Positions 9,448-17,671 of a stretch of DNA of 64,000 bases are shown here, piece after piece. The stretch is from Amphibacillus sp052055485 (lineage in GTDB: Bacteria > Bacillota > Bacilli > Bacillales > Amphibacillaceae): contig NZ_CP197171.1 in assembly GCF_052055485.1 (NCBI RefSeq), positions 3,162,001-3,226,000 on the forward strand. The letters are read 5' to 3'. The notes beneath the pieces were generated by a model, which was not told the DNA's origin, searched no databases, and saw only the letters and a list, made by a program, of their open reading frames with translations. Position 1 is the first letter of the stretch. The number at the start of each line of letters is the position of its first letter. A program made the translations under genes and the position numbers.

Positions 9448-10052
9448 TCCAGATCATTTGCTTCATGCCATTCTTTTTTAAATTGAAGATAAAATTGTTT
9501 AAGTACTTGGTGTCGCTCGATTGCCAGTTCTTTAGCATAACGGGTATGAAGTAAATCTTTAAGCTTAAAGAGCTTGTTAGAGAAATGTTCTAAAGTAGAA
9601 TGACCGTCTAAGCCATAGATAGGTTGACCTTTTATCGAACCATAACTAAACGCTCGTGCAATACCAATTGCTCCTAAGGCATCTAAACGATCAGCATCTT
9701 GAACTATTTTGCCAATTTGGGTTTTAGGTGTTTGACTTTTTCTGAAAGATACGGCTTCAATCGCTTGGAAAACAGATTGGCACTCTTCGATTGTTAAGCC
9801 AGCACGCTTCAACAATGCATGCAAATCTGCTTTACTGTTTGCTACATTTTCAACCAATTTATCGTCAATTAAATCATGAACCCAGCCTGCTATTTCACAG
9901 AGTTTTGGGTTCTCTTTTTCATCTATTGCTATTTTTTTGGCTAAGTGTGCAACTCGTTTCATGTGTTCAAAATCATGTCCACTTGTATCATTCAGAAAAG
10001 CATCTGAAACATAAGCTTTAATCAGATTGATTTGCTCAGTTGATTGATTCAT
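9444..10052 (-). CDS. ypgQ: HD-domain phosphohydrolase (YpgQ-like)
   Basis: This 202-residue metal-dependent hydrolase of the HD superfamily has the metal ligands H-HD-D. They lie in SGHDFEHMKRV near residue 25, AGWVHDLIDDK near 58 and VQDADRLDALGAIGIARAF near 118. The last motif is typical of the YpgQ/YedJ group, reported to act on nucleotides or pyrophosphate bonds; the substrate is not evident here. The stop overlaps the stop end of the convergent wall hydrolase by four bases, and no terminator is visible between them. Confidence 0.85.
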   Translation of the reverse strand: MNQSTEQINLIKAYVSDAFLNDTSGHDFEHMKRVAHLAKKIAIDEKENPKLCEIAGWVHDLIDDKLVENVANSKADLHALLKRAGLTIEECQSVFQAIEAVSFRKSQTPKTQIGKIVQDADRLDALGAIGIARAFSYGSIKGQPIYGLDGHSTLEHFSNKLFKLKDLLHTRYAKELAIERHQVLKQFYLQFKKEWHEANDLD

Positions 10053-10091
10053 TTTATCACACTCCGTTTATACAAAATTATGTTGGGTTGC

Positions 10092-10120
10092 TTGACCTTT
10101 TATGTTGAATAAGCTACCAT
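10092..10120 (+). promoter_or_regulatory. Sigma-A type promoter of the cold-shock leader
   Basis: TTGACC at 10092-10097 and TACCAT at 10115-10120 with exact 17-base spacing. Predicted start near 10127, giving an approximately 150-base untranslated leader before csp. Confidence 0.55.
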
Positions 10121-10142
10121 TAAAGTAAGCAAAGAAGATGTC

Positions 10143-10217
10143 TAGGATCAATTTTATTAGCCTTAAGTGAAGTGGTGGAATAGGAAAGATCCTACCCTTG
10201 CTTAAGGTCTTTTTTAT
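10143..10217 (+). promoter_or_regulatory. Attenuator-like leader of the cold-shock gene
   Basis: CCTTAAG (10161-10167) pairs with CTTAAGG (10201-10207), with an inner stem TAGGA (10181-10185) / TCCTA (10190-10194), followed by TCTTTTTTA. This is a terminator shape in the 5' leader. Upstream TAGGATC (10144-10150) is a perfect complement of GATCCTA (10188-10194) and could form a competing fold that breaks the inner stem. See findings. Confidence 0.5.
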
Positions 10218-10275
10218 GTCATCTTGTTTGTATTTATCTTACACCAAACGGTGCGAATTTAGGAGGATTATGTAC

Positions 10276-10476
10276 ATGCAAAATGGTAGTGTCAAATGGT
10301 TTAATGCAGAAAAAGGATATGGTTTCATCCAGCTCGAAGAAGGAGATGATGTATTCGTACATTATTCTGCCATCCAAGAAGAAGGATTTAAAACACTGGA
10401 AGAAGGTCAAAAAGTTACCTTCGAAATTGTTGAAGGTGATCGTGGTCCTCAAGCTGCAAATGTCGTAAAAGAATAA
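10276..10476 (+). CDS. Cold-shock protein (CspA/CspB family)
   Basis: This is a 66-residue single cold-shock domain that binds single-stranded RNA/DNA and acts as an RNA chaperone. RNP1 is KGYGFIQL and RNP2 is DVFVHYSAI. The rest (GFKTLEEGQKVTFEIVEGDRGPQAANVV) matches B. subtilis CspB/C/D closely. AGGAGG lies nine bases before the ATG at 10276; an ATG six bases earlier is too close to it. A long leader with a terminator-like fold and a downstream terminator at 10484-10514 frame it as a single-gene unit. Confidence 0.96.
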   Translation: MQNGSVKWFNAEKGYGFIQLEEGDDVFVHYSAIQEEGFKTLEEGQKVTFEIVEGDRGPQAANVVKE

Positions 10477-10483
10477 TGAGCTA

Positions 10484-10514
10484 AAACGGTGGCTTTTTTG
10501 TCACCGTTTTTTAC
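10484..10514 (+). terminator. Terminator after csp
   Basis: AAAACGGTG / CACCGTTTT hairpin followed by a T-run, eight bases after the csp stop. Confidence 0.85.
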
Positions 10515-10544
10515 ACCTTAATATAAAATTATAACGGCTATTTG

Positions 10545-10735
10545 GGATGGGCGAGTAATCGCACTAAATAAGTGCTACTTTATTATTTACAATGTTAGCA
10601 AAACTTGGCTCCATCGCCAAGTCTTTAGGGTGAATGCCATCATTTTGCTTATACGATCGTCAATAAAATCTTTTATTTGTTTGATCGTATAAGAATAAAT
10701 GTCTTTCTTATTCTGACGCCCAGTCCCAAAGCTGT
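10545..10735. repeat. Family A fragment (copy A6)
   Basis: GGGCGAGTAATCGCACTAAA near 10550 and AAGAATAAATGTCTTTCTTATTCTG near 10690 resemble the GACGAGTAACCG and AGAATAAG/CTTATTCT parts of the full copy at 6329-6567. Both family edges are missing. The match is by eye only. Confidence 0.4.
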
Positions 10736-10880
10736 TTATATGATGAAGTGAACATTTTAAAGTACTAAGTATAAGTAAAACTAGTGCTTTCAAAGGAGCT
10801 TTGACTTAAATCCCCACGTCCTATGGGAACGTCAAAGTCAACACATCTATGTGCCAGTGAGTGAAAGTAAGTTTTGCTAA
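10595..10880. repeat. 286-base element with 12-base terminal inverted repeats
   Basis: TTAGCAAAACTT (10595-10606) is the exact reverse complement of AAGTTTTGCTAA (10869-10880). The inside has no significant frame and overlaps family A-like sequence. The right part (10757-10880: CTAAGTATAAGTAAAACT ... GAAAGTAAGTTTTGCT) folds on itself and resembles the hairpin before ponA at 18331-18385. This suggests a small non-autonomous mobile element. No clear target duplication is seen. Confidence 0.45.
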
Positions 10881-10895
10881 AGGATCGTGTTAAAC

Positions 10896-11315
10896 ATGTT
10901 AGAAATTTATATAGATGGCGCTTCGGCTGGATATCCCGGACCAAGCGGGATTGGTTTTACAATTAAAAATGCCAAGATGCATTTAGAAGGCTATGCTTAT
11001 ATTGGTCTGAGCACAAACCATCAAGCAGAGTTTCAAGCACTCATTCATGTACTTGATTACTGCCAAACTCATTTCCCAAATGAAATACTATCCATTCGAT
11101 CAGATTCAAAGCTTGTTGTTGATGTTATTGACAAAGGTTATTATAAGAAGGAACCTTTTCAGAGCTTACTTATAGAAGCTCAAACTAAAATGGACTCTTT
11201 TCCCTATTGTTTTATTAAATGGATTCCAGAACAGCATAATAAGCATGCCGACCGTTTAGCTCGACAAGCGATTCAAGCCAAAAGCCAATCTGTCAACAAA
11301 TACCCTTCTGTTTAA
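10896..11315 (+). CDS. ypeP: RNase H-like protein (YpeP type)
   Basis: The protein has 139 residues from the ATG at 10896; a GTG at 10887 is an alternative start. Acidic active-site positions of RNase HI are present: Asp in EIYIDGASAGYPGPSGIG, Glu in HQAEFQALIHVL, Asp in SIRSDSKLVVDVI and a final Asp in HNKHADRLARQA. The IDGA-xxG-PGxxG start is typical of the short RNase HI group that includes Bacillus YpeP, for which RNA/DNA hybrid cleavage has been doubted in some members. The ribosome site AAAGGA lies within the edge of the 10595-10880 element, so that element now supplies the upstream region. Confidence 0.85.
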   Translation: MLEIYIDGASAGYPGPSGIGFTIKNAKMHLEGYAYIGLSTNHQAEFQALIHVLDYCQTHFPNEILSIRSDSKLVVDVIDKGYYKKEPFQSLLIEAQTKMDSFPYCFIKWIPEQHNKHADRLARQAIQAKSQSVNKYPSV

Positions 11316-11565
11316 GCACTTGGTTAACGTCTTTACGCGTCTTCACTTTAAATTCATTTAATACTTCTAATAGACTAATATAAAACGAACCATTAAAATA
11401 AAGCTGTAATTTTAAGGTGATTTCGAGTGCGACACAGGACAACCATTCATTAGAATTGGTATATTTTTTAGCAAAATAAATAAACCGAACTTGTTCATCG
11501 GTTAATTTAAACCCTTTATCCCATAAGTATTCTAAATAATCCGCCAGAGATTGATGGCTTTTCAC
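11293..11565 (-). CDS. Small DUF6123-like protein
   Basis: The frame starts with GTG at 11565 (KSHQSLADYLEYLWDKGF) behind GTAGGGG and gives 90 residues. The open frame extends 44 codons upstream, but that part is unlike a protein N-terminus. The sequence holds 'EYLWDKGFKLTDEQVRFIYFAKKYT', a helical middle and 'NGSFYISLLEVLNEFKVKTRKDVNQVLKQKG'. I believe this is the DUF6123 family of Bacillaceae, function unknown; confidence in the family name is modest. Its end overlaps the end of the convergent RNase H-like gene by 23 bases. Confidence 0.6.
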   Translation of the reverse strand: MKSHQSLADYLEYLWDKGFKLTDEQVRFIYFAKKYTNSNEWLSCVALEITLKLQLYFNGSFYISLLEVLNEFKVKTRKDVNQVLKQKGIC

Positions 11566-11731
11566 AATCGATCCCCTACTTCCACTTTTCAATTTATCAT
11601 TGGTTATCCATAGTATAGTATAAGATGCGGAAAAATGAAAGTGAAAGCAAACGCACGTTCTTAATATACTGATTAAAAGCGGTCTAATCTCAAGCAATGG
11701 TTGATCTTGGATTAGACAGCTTAGCTAATTG

Positions 11732-13222
11732 TTAAATTTGATAAATCTTTGAATATTTTTCAGTTAAATATTGAATTAAATAGTCTGGATTTAAGCCTTC
11801 TCCAGTTACTTGTTCAATCATTTCTAATGGTTTTTTCATTTTACCATGACGATGGATATGTTCTGTTAACCATGCTTTAATCGGTTCAAAATCACCCGAG
11901 CGAATCATATTATCTAAATTTATTTGTTCCTGAATCGTACCATACAATTGAGCTGCATACATATAGCCTAAGGCATAGGTAGGGAAATAACCGAAATCAC
12001 CAGCTGCCCAATGAATGTCCTGTAACACACCTTCTCGATCATTTGCTGGTCGAACCCCAAGATAATCCTCCATTTTTTGATTCCAAGCTTCAGGTAAATC
12101 TTTAACTTTTAAATCACCATCAATTAAAGCTTTTTCTAACTCATAACGCATAATAATATGCAATGAATAGGTTAATTCATCTGCTTCTATCCTAATCATA
12201 CTTGGTTTAACTTGATTAATCGCTTGATAAAATGTGTCGAAATCAATGGAATGAAAAGTTGCTGGTGCATATTTTTTAAACAATTCAAAATGACTTTGCC
12301 AAAACGATTGACTCCGTCCGATAAAATTTTCCCAAAATAAAGACTGTGATTCATGAATGCCCATTGATGTACCGCCTGCTAGAACAGTTTGATAAAGATC
12401 AGCATCAATGTTTTGTTCATAAAGCGCATGTCCACCTTCATGAATCGTTCCAAAAACAGCTGTTTTAAAATCTTGCTCATCATATCGTGTTGTAACACGA
12501 ACATCATTAGGATTAATACCGGTCGCAAAAGGGTGGATTGTCTCATCTAATCGCCCAGCATCAAAGTCATAACCCATCTTGTCTAAGATAGCTAAAGAGA
12601 ATCCTTCCTGGTCTTTTTTAGGAAAATGTTTTAGCAATCTATCTGCATCCACTTTAACTGAAGATTGATTGATTTTTTGGACCAGTTCGATTAATGCCGT
12701 TTTTAATTGTCCAAACACACGATCAAGTACAGCTGTCGTTAAACCCGGCTCATAATCATTTAATAATCCTTCATACTTATTATCTTGATATCCACGGTAT
12801 ACGGCGAACTTTTTATTGAAGGCAACGAGTTTTTCTAAATAAGGTTGCAAGATTGAAAAATCATTCTTTTCACGAGCTTCTTGCCAGACTGTTTCTGACT
12901 TAGAACTCATGGTAATAAACTCAACTAATTCTTCATTAGGAATTTTGTGATATTTCTGATATTCTTTTTCACATTCTTCAACTGCTTTTTCAATAACTGA
13001 TGAGGTCTTTTCTGTTTTCAATTGATCAAGCAACTGTCTCATTTGATCTGACGTTTTCAATTGGTGTACCTTTTCAGATAATAAACCAATCGTTTCAGAT
13101 CGTTGATCCATTCCTTTTTTAGGTATCTTGGTTCTTAGATCCCAATGAATTAATGCAATGGCTTCATTATAAGCCGTTAATTGTTTCATCAGGTCAATAA
13201 ACTTTTGTTCAGCAGAAGTCAT
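11732..13222 (-). CDS. ypwA: M32-family metallocarboxypeptidase (Taq type)
   Basis: This zinc carboxypeptidase of 496 residues removes C-terminal amino acids from peptides in the cytosol. The zinc motif HEGGH (GTIHEGGHALYEQN) is near residue 262. The third-ligand helix HESQSLFWENFIGRS follows near 290, and IRIEADELTYSLHIIMRYELEKALI and GVRPANDREGVLQDIHWA are further family signatures. Length equals the family norm. The ATG follows the ypsC stop by five bases with AAAGGA in the ypsC end, so the pair is co-transcribed. No signal peptide. Confidence 0.95.
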   Translation of the reverse strand: MTSAEQKFIDLMKQLTAYNEAIALIHWDLRTKIPKKGMDQRSETIGLLSEKVHQLKTSDQMRQLLDQLKTEKTSSVIEKAVEECEKEYQKYHKIPNEELVEFITMSSKSETVWQEAREKNDFSILQPYLEKLVAFNKKFAVYRGYQDNKYEGLLNDYEPGLTTAVLDRVFGQLKTALIELVQKINQSSVKVDADRLLKHFPKKDQEGFSLAILDKMGYDFDAGRLDETIHPFATGINPNDVRVTTRYDEQDFKTAVFGTIHEGGHALYEQNIDADLYQTVLAGGTSMGIHESQSLFWENFIGRSQSFWQSHFELFKKYAPATFHSIDFDTFYQAINQVKPSMIRIEADELTYSLHIIMRYELEKALIDGDLKVKDLPEAWNQKMEDYLGVRPANDREGVLQDIHWAAGDFGYFPTYALGYMYAAQLYGTIQEQINLDNMIRSGDFEPIKAWLTEHIHRHGKMKKPLEMIEQVTGEGLNPDYLIQYLTEKYSKIYQI

Positions 13223-13227
13223 CTAGT

Positions 13228-14370
13228 TCAGTCCTTTTTAATATATTTACCAAAATATTGGTAGTAATCCACTTTAATAAAGCCATTAAATAATTTTCGC
13301 TTTTTCGTAGCTTTTGCACCATATAATTTTTCAAAATTCTCGTTAGATGTTAAAACATAGTTGCTCCAACTTGGATTCTGTCGCATAGTTTCACCAAGGT
13401 CACGATAGATTTGACTCACTTCTTCCTTATTATTTAAACGTTCACCATAAGGAGGATTTGTAATTAAATAACCATTATTCCTTTTGGGATAAAAATCTCG
13501 AGCATTCATCTGTTTCCAATTAATAAGTTCAGCTAAACCAGCCTCAATGGCATTCTGTTTCGCAATCTCAATGACTTTAGGATCAAGGTCAGAGCCGGTA
13601 ATATCTAAGATTTGATCATAATTCGCTAATTGTTCTGCCTCTTCAAAAGCATTCTCCCAAAGCTGGTCATTTATTAACTCCCAACCTTCACTAGCAAATT
13701 CACGATTAAAGCCAGGAGCAATGTTTTGTCCAATTAAAGCAGCTTCAATTAAAATCGTTCCTGAACCACAAAATAGGTCGATTAAGGGAAAATCGGGTTT
13801 CCAATTGGTTAATTGAACAAGTGCAGCAGCTAACGTTTCTTTTAGCGGTGCCTCTCCTTGTCCGACACGATAGCCACGTTTATGTAGACCTACTCCTGAG
13901 GTATCAATCGTTAATGTTGCGATATCTTTCAATATAGCTACCTCAATTCGGTACACTGCCCCTGTCTCTGGCATCTGGATCGCAACCCCATGCTTTTGCT
14001 TTAATTTTTCAGCGACAGCTTTTTTAACAATTTTCTGACAATCTGGCACACTGAATAAAGTTGATTTAACTGATTTCCCGATCACAGGGAAGTTTCCTTC
14101 CTCCGGGATATATTGTTCCCAATCTAAAGCTTTTGTTCCTTCAAAAAGCCCATCAAAGCTTTTAGCTTCAAATTCACCAACAATGATCTTGATCCGATCT
14201 GCTGTTCTTAACCATAAATTACATCGTGGAATGGCGGCTAAGTCAGCTTCGAACATAACCTTACCATTTTCTACGATGACATCCTCATAACCTAATGCTC
14301 GCACTTCTTTAGCAACTACAGCCTCTAACCCCATTGCAGCAGTAGCTAGTAATTTAACTGTTTTTTTCAT
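13228..14370 (-). CDS. ypsC: 23S rRNA guanine-N2 methyltransferase (RlmL-like, YpsC)
   Basis: The 380-residue protein has an N-terminal THUMP RNA-binding region (about 40-160) and a C-terminal Rossmann methyltransferase. S-adenosylmethionine motif I is in FPLIDLFCGSGTILIEAA, and the catalytic NPPY is in YLITNPPYGERLN. This layout is that of RlmL/YpsC, expected to modify a guanine in 23S rRNA. It lies directly downstream of rnpB, as in B. subtilis. No anomalies. Confidence 0.93.
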   Translation of the reverse strand: MKKTVKLLATAAMGLEAVVAKEVRALGYEDVIVENGKVMFEADLAAIPRCNLWLRTADRIKIIVGEFEAKSFDGLFEGTKALDWEQYIPEEGNFPVIGKSVKSTLFSVPDCQKIVKKAVAEKLKQKHGVAIQMPETGAVYRIEVAILKDIATLTIDTSGVGLHKRGYRVGQGEAPLKETLAAALVQLTNWKPDFPLIDLFCGSGTILIEAALIGQNIAPGFNREFASEGWELINDQLWENAFEEAEQLANYDQILDITGSDLDPKVIEIAKQNAIEAGLAELINWKQMNARDFYPKRNNGYLITNPPYGERLNNKEEVSQIYRDLGETMRQNPSWSNYVLTSNENFEKLYGAKATKKRKLFNGFIKVDYYQYFGKYIKKD

Positions 14371-14408
14371 TATGTCACTTCTTCCATCTCAACATTTTAA
14401 ATAAAATA

Positions 14409-14447
14409 AAAAACCTTCCAATGACTAGAATTGTCATCGGAAGGTTT
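14409..14447 (-). terminator. Terminator of RNase P RNA
   Basis: On the minus strand AAACCTTCCGATGAC pairs with GTCATTGGAAGGTTT (one G-U), followed by TTTATTTTATTT. It lies just after the RNA's 3' end and before ypsC. Confidence 0.8.
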
Positions 14448-14462
14448 ACGTAAACATCATAG

Positions 14463-14876
14463 GACCAATGAATGTTTTATAAGCCATGTTCTGTGCTAAC
14501 GTACTCATGCGGTGGTCAGCCTTGTACAATTAGTCGTAATCATCTATCTATCCATCACATCAGTGATGAATCCTTGTTTCGGTTCATTTCCCTATTCCAA
14601 GATGCCCCTACCATAATTTGGGTTGCTCACTCGTGGGGTTTACCTCGTTCCACCTAAATCGTTTCCAATTTAGCTACGTCACTGTGGCACTTTTATGGAA
14701 AGCAAACATATCTATAAATAGACTTAGTTATTTTTCCCGCCGTAAGTTGAGTATCAACTTCCTTGATTTATGAATTCATCAAGCACGAACACTACAAGCA
14801 TCTCAGCTTGTGTGAGCATGGACTTTCCTCTATAAGCATTAAGTGCTTATAGCGATTACTAAAACATTCATTATTT
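14463..14876 (-). ncRNA. rnpB: RNase P RNA, Bacillus type B
   Basis: The catalytic RNA of RNase P, which matures tRNA 5' ends. Conserved landmarks on the minus strand are: AGGAAAGTCCATGCTCACAC near the 5' end, AAAGTGCCACAGTGACG, TGGAACGAGGTAAACCCC, CCCAAATTATGGTAGGGG and ACAGAACATGGCTTA near the 3' end. The ends pair (AATGAATGTTTT with AAAACATTCATT), forming helix P1. The GGTAAACCCC-centred order and lack of type A P6/P16-17 landmarks fit type B. About 410 bases. Exact ends are estimated from P1. It sits between gpsB and ypsC as in B. subtilis. Confidence 0.95.
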
Positions 14877-14901
14877 ATGATCTTTATAAACGCTACTAAC
14901 A

Positions 14902-14907
14902 ATTATA
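14902..14907 (-). promoter_or_regulatory. Extended -10 promoter of rnpB
   Basis: Minus-strand TGC-TATAAT (extended -10) lies about 30 bases before the RNA; no good -35 is seen. Confidence 0.45.
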
Positions 14908-14949
14908 GCATATAATGAATCGCTAAACATCCGCCAATTGATACCAATT

Positions 14950-15249
14950 TTACTCGTCTGTATACTTTTTACCAAAAACCGCTTTTTCAAGATTGGATAC
15001 ACGCTTCAAAATATCATAATTAACTTGATGGTTTGATGGTGTTACTCTTGTTCTTGTCTGTTCTGTTCTTGATTTTAATGTGTCATTTTCTTTCGTTAAT
15101 TGTTCAATCTGCTGAGTGAAGAATTCATAATCCTGAATAATTACATCCAGAAATTGATCCACTTCTTCTTGATTATAACCTCTCATGGCTGTCTTAAAAT
15201 TTTTATCTAAAATATCTTTCACATTTAATTGGTTTTCTGTAGTCATCAT
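14950..15249 (-). CDS. gpsB: GpsB cell division protein
   Basis: GpsB is a small DivIVA-like coiled-coil protein that guides PBP1 between septal and side-wall synthesis. From the ATG at 15249 (GAGGTGAG upstream) it has 99 residues. The N-terminal lipid-binding/DivIVA motif is KDILDKNFKTAMRGYNQEEVDQFLD, a coiled coil covers about 30-70 and the C-terminal trimerisation segment is NYDILKRVSNLEKAVFGKKY. ponA, its partner, lies 3 kb away in the window. It is a single gene between ypsA and rnpB. Confidence 0.95.
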   Translation of the reverse strand: MMTTENQLNVKDILDKNFKTAMRGYNQEEVDQFLDVIIQDYEFFTQQIEQLTKENDTLKSRTEQTRTRVTPSNHQVNYDILKRVSNLEKAVFGKKYTDE

Positions 15250-15587
15250 TCTCACCTCATATTTAACAACCCTATTGTACATTTTTTCAAACTTTCTGCT
15301 AAATGTCAATTAAATTTATATTTAAGTTTAGTCAAAATTATTCCATTAAAATTTCAGTAAATATAGCGACAGGAATTAGGCTTTTTGTATTTTATTAATA
15401 AGCATTCGCTTTTATGCCTACAGCCGAAATAGGTTTTGTTTTTCATGAAAAAGTAACTTCAATGGTGTGAATCGAAGTCTCACTTGAGCAGTGATATTTG
15501 CAGATAAAGTTAATTGAGGATGTTCTCGTTAAAAGCCAATTTCTTTCCTAATCAATTTTACTAACATTCTTTTATCGCATTAGTAAA
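15250..15587. other. Gene-free stretch between gpsB and ypsA
   Basis: About 340 AT-rich bases upstream of gpsB. No open frame, clear hairpin or repeat is seen. Confidence 0.5.
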
Positions 15588-16145
15588 TTAAGAATTTAAA
15601 TCATTTGGCTGAATTTCGTTAATGACTTCATTTAAGTCAAAACTGGTTATATAGTCGATAAGGTAATCATTTACTTCACTATATGGTTTAGCTTGTTCTA
15701 AAAAATAGCTGACACTTCCTGGATACTCATCATCAACAAGAATCAAACAACAATCACTTTTTTCAATTAGCCACTGATTTTTAGCTGTAAATTGACCAGG
15801 TCCTTTATAGTCATCTTTATACAGCAAAGCATAGTAGTCAGCGGTATGTATAAGTCGTTGATATAATTGTTGATCAGCTTCTGCCCATTTTTTATCTTGA
15901 TTATTAAAAGGAGGGATAATCGCATACTTAATGTCATAATCTTGTTTTAGCTCGTCCACTATTTCACAAGCCCATAATTCAATGCCTAATTGACCAGATG
16001 TAATAATCCATTCACCACCATTTTCGATAAAAGCAATGATCCTTTGTTTGAGTGCATATTTTATATAAGTTAATCGTTGGTCATTAGCTGATCTGACATT
16101 TAATTCATATGATTTATAACCCGTTACTGCCATAATTTTTCTCAT
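15588..16145 (-). CDS. ypsA: YpsA-family protein (DUF1273)
   Basis: The 185-residue protein starts MRKIMAVTGYKSYELNV and carries WIITSGQLGIELWACEIV and CLILVDDEYPGSVSYFLEQAKPY. These are features of the YpsA family, whose fold is related to the SLOG nucleotide-binding proteins. YpsA has been linked to cell division in B. subtilis and Staphylococcus. The G-Q-L-G-x-E loop corresponds to the predicted ligand site. It lies upstream of gpsB, which agrees with a division role. Confidence 0.88.
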   Translation of the reverse strand: MRKIMAVTGYKSYELNVRSANDQRLTYIKYALKQRIIAFIENGGEWIITSGQLGIELWACEIVDELKQDYDIKYAIIPPFNNQDKKWAEADQQLYQRLIHTADYYALLYKDDYKGPGQFTAKNQWLIEKSDCCLILVDDEYPGSVSYFLEQAKPYSEVNDYLIDYITSFDLNEVINEIQPNDLNS

Positions 16146-16218
16146 TTATTATGTGACCTTTCATTATTAATATTATTTGTAACAAAAATATTTTCATTCG
16201 AGATAATGAGAATTGATT

Positions 16219-16249
16219 AAAAGAGCTGGTTGACTTACCCAGCTCTTTT
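16219..16249 (-). terminator. Terminator after cotD
   Basis: AAAAGAGCTGG / CCAGCTCTTTT with a nine-base loop and T-runs on both strands; it ends cotD. Confidence 0.8.
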
Positions 16250-16254
16250 CTTGG

Positions 16255-16581
16255 CTAATATCTACATTTACCCTTAAAGCAGCCACTATTACAATTATTG
16301 TTACCATTAAAGCCATTATGACCGTTAAAGCCATTGTTATTACCACTATTTGGCGGCCAAGTCTGCCCTCCATATACATTCGTTTGATTAACGTTTTGTT
16401 CCCACGATGTCGTCTGCGGGTAAAAATGTTTATTCTGGACAGTATGTTGATCCATAACTGTCGTGTGGATAGGGTGAACATAATTTACCTGACTATAACT
16501 ACACGTATTGACACACTTGTGTTGTGGCGGGCAAACAATCGTTTTAACTGGTTGTTGACAAGATGGTTTATGTTTCCGCAT
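16255..16581 (-). CDS. cotD: CotD-like spore coat protein
   Basis: The 108-residue protein is rich in His, Cys, Asn and Gly. It starts MRKHKPSCQQPVKTIVCPPQ. A His/Gln-rich middle has alternating V-x-P-I-H-T-T and H-T-V-Q-N-K-H-F-Y-P segments, matching CotD's 'HPQHTT / HYFPH' pattern. The end is Asn/Gly-rich with FNGHNGFNG repeats and CNSGCFKGKC. CotD is an inner spore coat protein made late in the mother cell. Position beside ypsA matches cotD in B. subtilis. The Asn/Gly tail is longer than in B. subtilis CotD (75 residues). Confidence 0.8.
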   Translation of the reverse strand: MRKHKPSCQQPVKTIVCPPQHKCVNTCSYSQVNYVHPIHTTVMDQHTVQNKHFYPQTTSWEQNVNQTNVYGGQTWPPNSGNNNGFNGHNGFNGNNNCNSGCFKGKCRY

Positions 16582-16683
16582 TATAATCCCCTTTCTATAC
16601 TTGATTCATAATAGCTTATGAACAAGTGACCAAGAGGTAGCGGGCTATTAGCCATATTATTGATATTTTAATGATAAAAACCC

Positions 16684-17019
16684 TTATTTAATTAATTTAC
16701 ATACATAATTAACGGCTTGTTGCAATTCCATATATCGTTTAGGCTTTACATCAATATAATAACTATGGAGTAATATAAGCTCAAAATTCTCCCGTGTTGA
16801 CTCAATTTGTTGTGGATGGACAAGAAGTTCCCTTTTTTTTATAGCGGCTAAAGCTACTTTTTCCCATCTTTCACTCAGCTTAAATAAAGGCTCAGTTTCT
16901 TTTTTTACCATTTGGAAAAATTCAGGATCTTTGGGCTCCTTTGGTTGTTCCGTATTCAAAAATCTTTCCTTCAGACGAAGACTGGCTTGTTGTAATTCTA
17001 CAGTTAACGCTTGTAACAT
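16684..17019 (-). CDS. yppE: YppE-family protein (DUF1798)
   Basis: From the ATG at 17019 (AAAGGTG upstream) it has 111 residues, all helical. Core motifs are PEFFQMVKKETEPLFKLSERWEKVA, the basic PQQIESTRENFELILLHSYYIDVKPKRYMEL and a C-terminal NYVCKLIK. This fits the YppE (DUF1798) helical bundle family of unknown function. The frame stays open 13 codons further (a GTG at 17058). Its place between cotD and recU matches B. subtilis. Confidence 0.8.
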   Translation of the reverse strand: MLQALTVELQQASLRLKERFLNTEQPKEPKDPEFFQMVKKETEPLFKLSERWEKVALAAIKKRELLVHPQQIESTRENFELILLHSYYIDVKPKRYMELQQAVNYVCKLIK

Positions 17020-17094
17020 TTTTATCGCACCTTTCATCATAACTTTATCATCATCCACCAGCTTCGTAAACTGTTAAATCCTTAAATGTAAACT

Positions 17095-17388
17095 TCAATT
17101 ATCCCTAATCCATTTCTTTGTCATCATTTTATCAGTCTTAATCGGGAAAAAGAAATCAATCAATCTATGATTTCTCCTTTTCCCGAATAATTTTTGCTTT
17201 TTATTATTTTTTTCTTTAAGTATAATTAGCTGATCATGAAATTTTATAGCTGGATCAACACATTGTTTATGGTTGAAACAAATCAAATAATCGGTTTGCA
17301 CTGTAAGCTTTTTTTCTATTTTAATCAATTGCGTATTTAACTGAAGAAGCTTATCTGCAAATTGGACAACATTTTTTTCATTAGACAT
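17095..17388 (-). CDS. Unrecognised basic protein in the yppC/yppD position
   Basis: A 97-residue frame (MSNEKNVVQFADKLLQLNTQ...) has ribosome site AAGGAGCC before the ATG. The first half is helical, with a CFNHKQC pair of cysteines near residue 40; the second half is very Lys/Arg-rich (KEKNNKKQKLFGKRRNHR). It stands where yppC/yppD would be but I cannot match it to either. No membrane segment. Probably co-transcribed with yppE, whose start lies about 75 bases downstream. Confidence 0.55.
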   Translation of the reverse strand: MSNEKNVVQFADKLLQLNTQLIKIEKKLTVQTDYLICFNHKQCVDPAIKFHDQLIILKEKNNKKQKLFGKRRNHRLIDFFFPIKTDKMMTKKWIRDN

Positions 17389-17671
17389 AAAATCGGCTCC
17401 TTATTTAATATGATACATGTTTTATTATCTATTCAGATAAGATATTCCTGCACCGCTGACAAAACTAGTGTCATTCCAACAAAACTAGTTAAGATTCAAC
17501 TGAAATAATTTAAGTAAAACACCACTTTTCTCTTATATAAATGACCAAAATTGTTCATAATGGTAAATGTAAACAAGATTACAAGTTTAATTTTGGACAA
17601 GAGTCTATCATTTTAGTTCTCAAAATGGGCCGTTTTCTGATATGATACTATTATGCAGGAGGAGATCTAAA

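Noticed and set aside
16194..16481. Minus-strand 95-codon frame overlapping cotD
   Set aside because: Same strand, other frame of the Asn/Gly-rich cotD; no ribosome site, includes the terminator.
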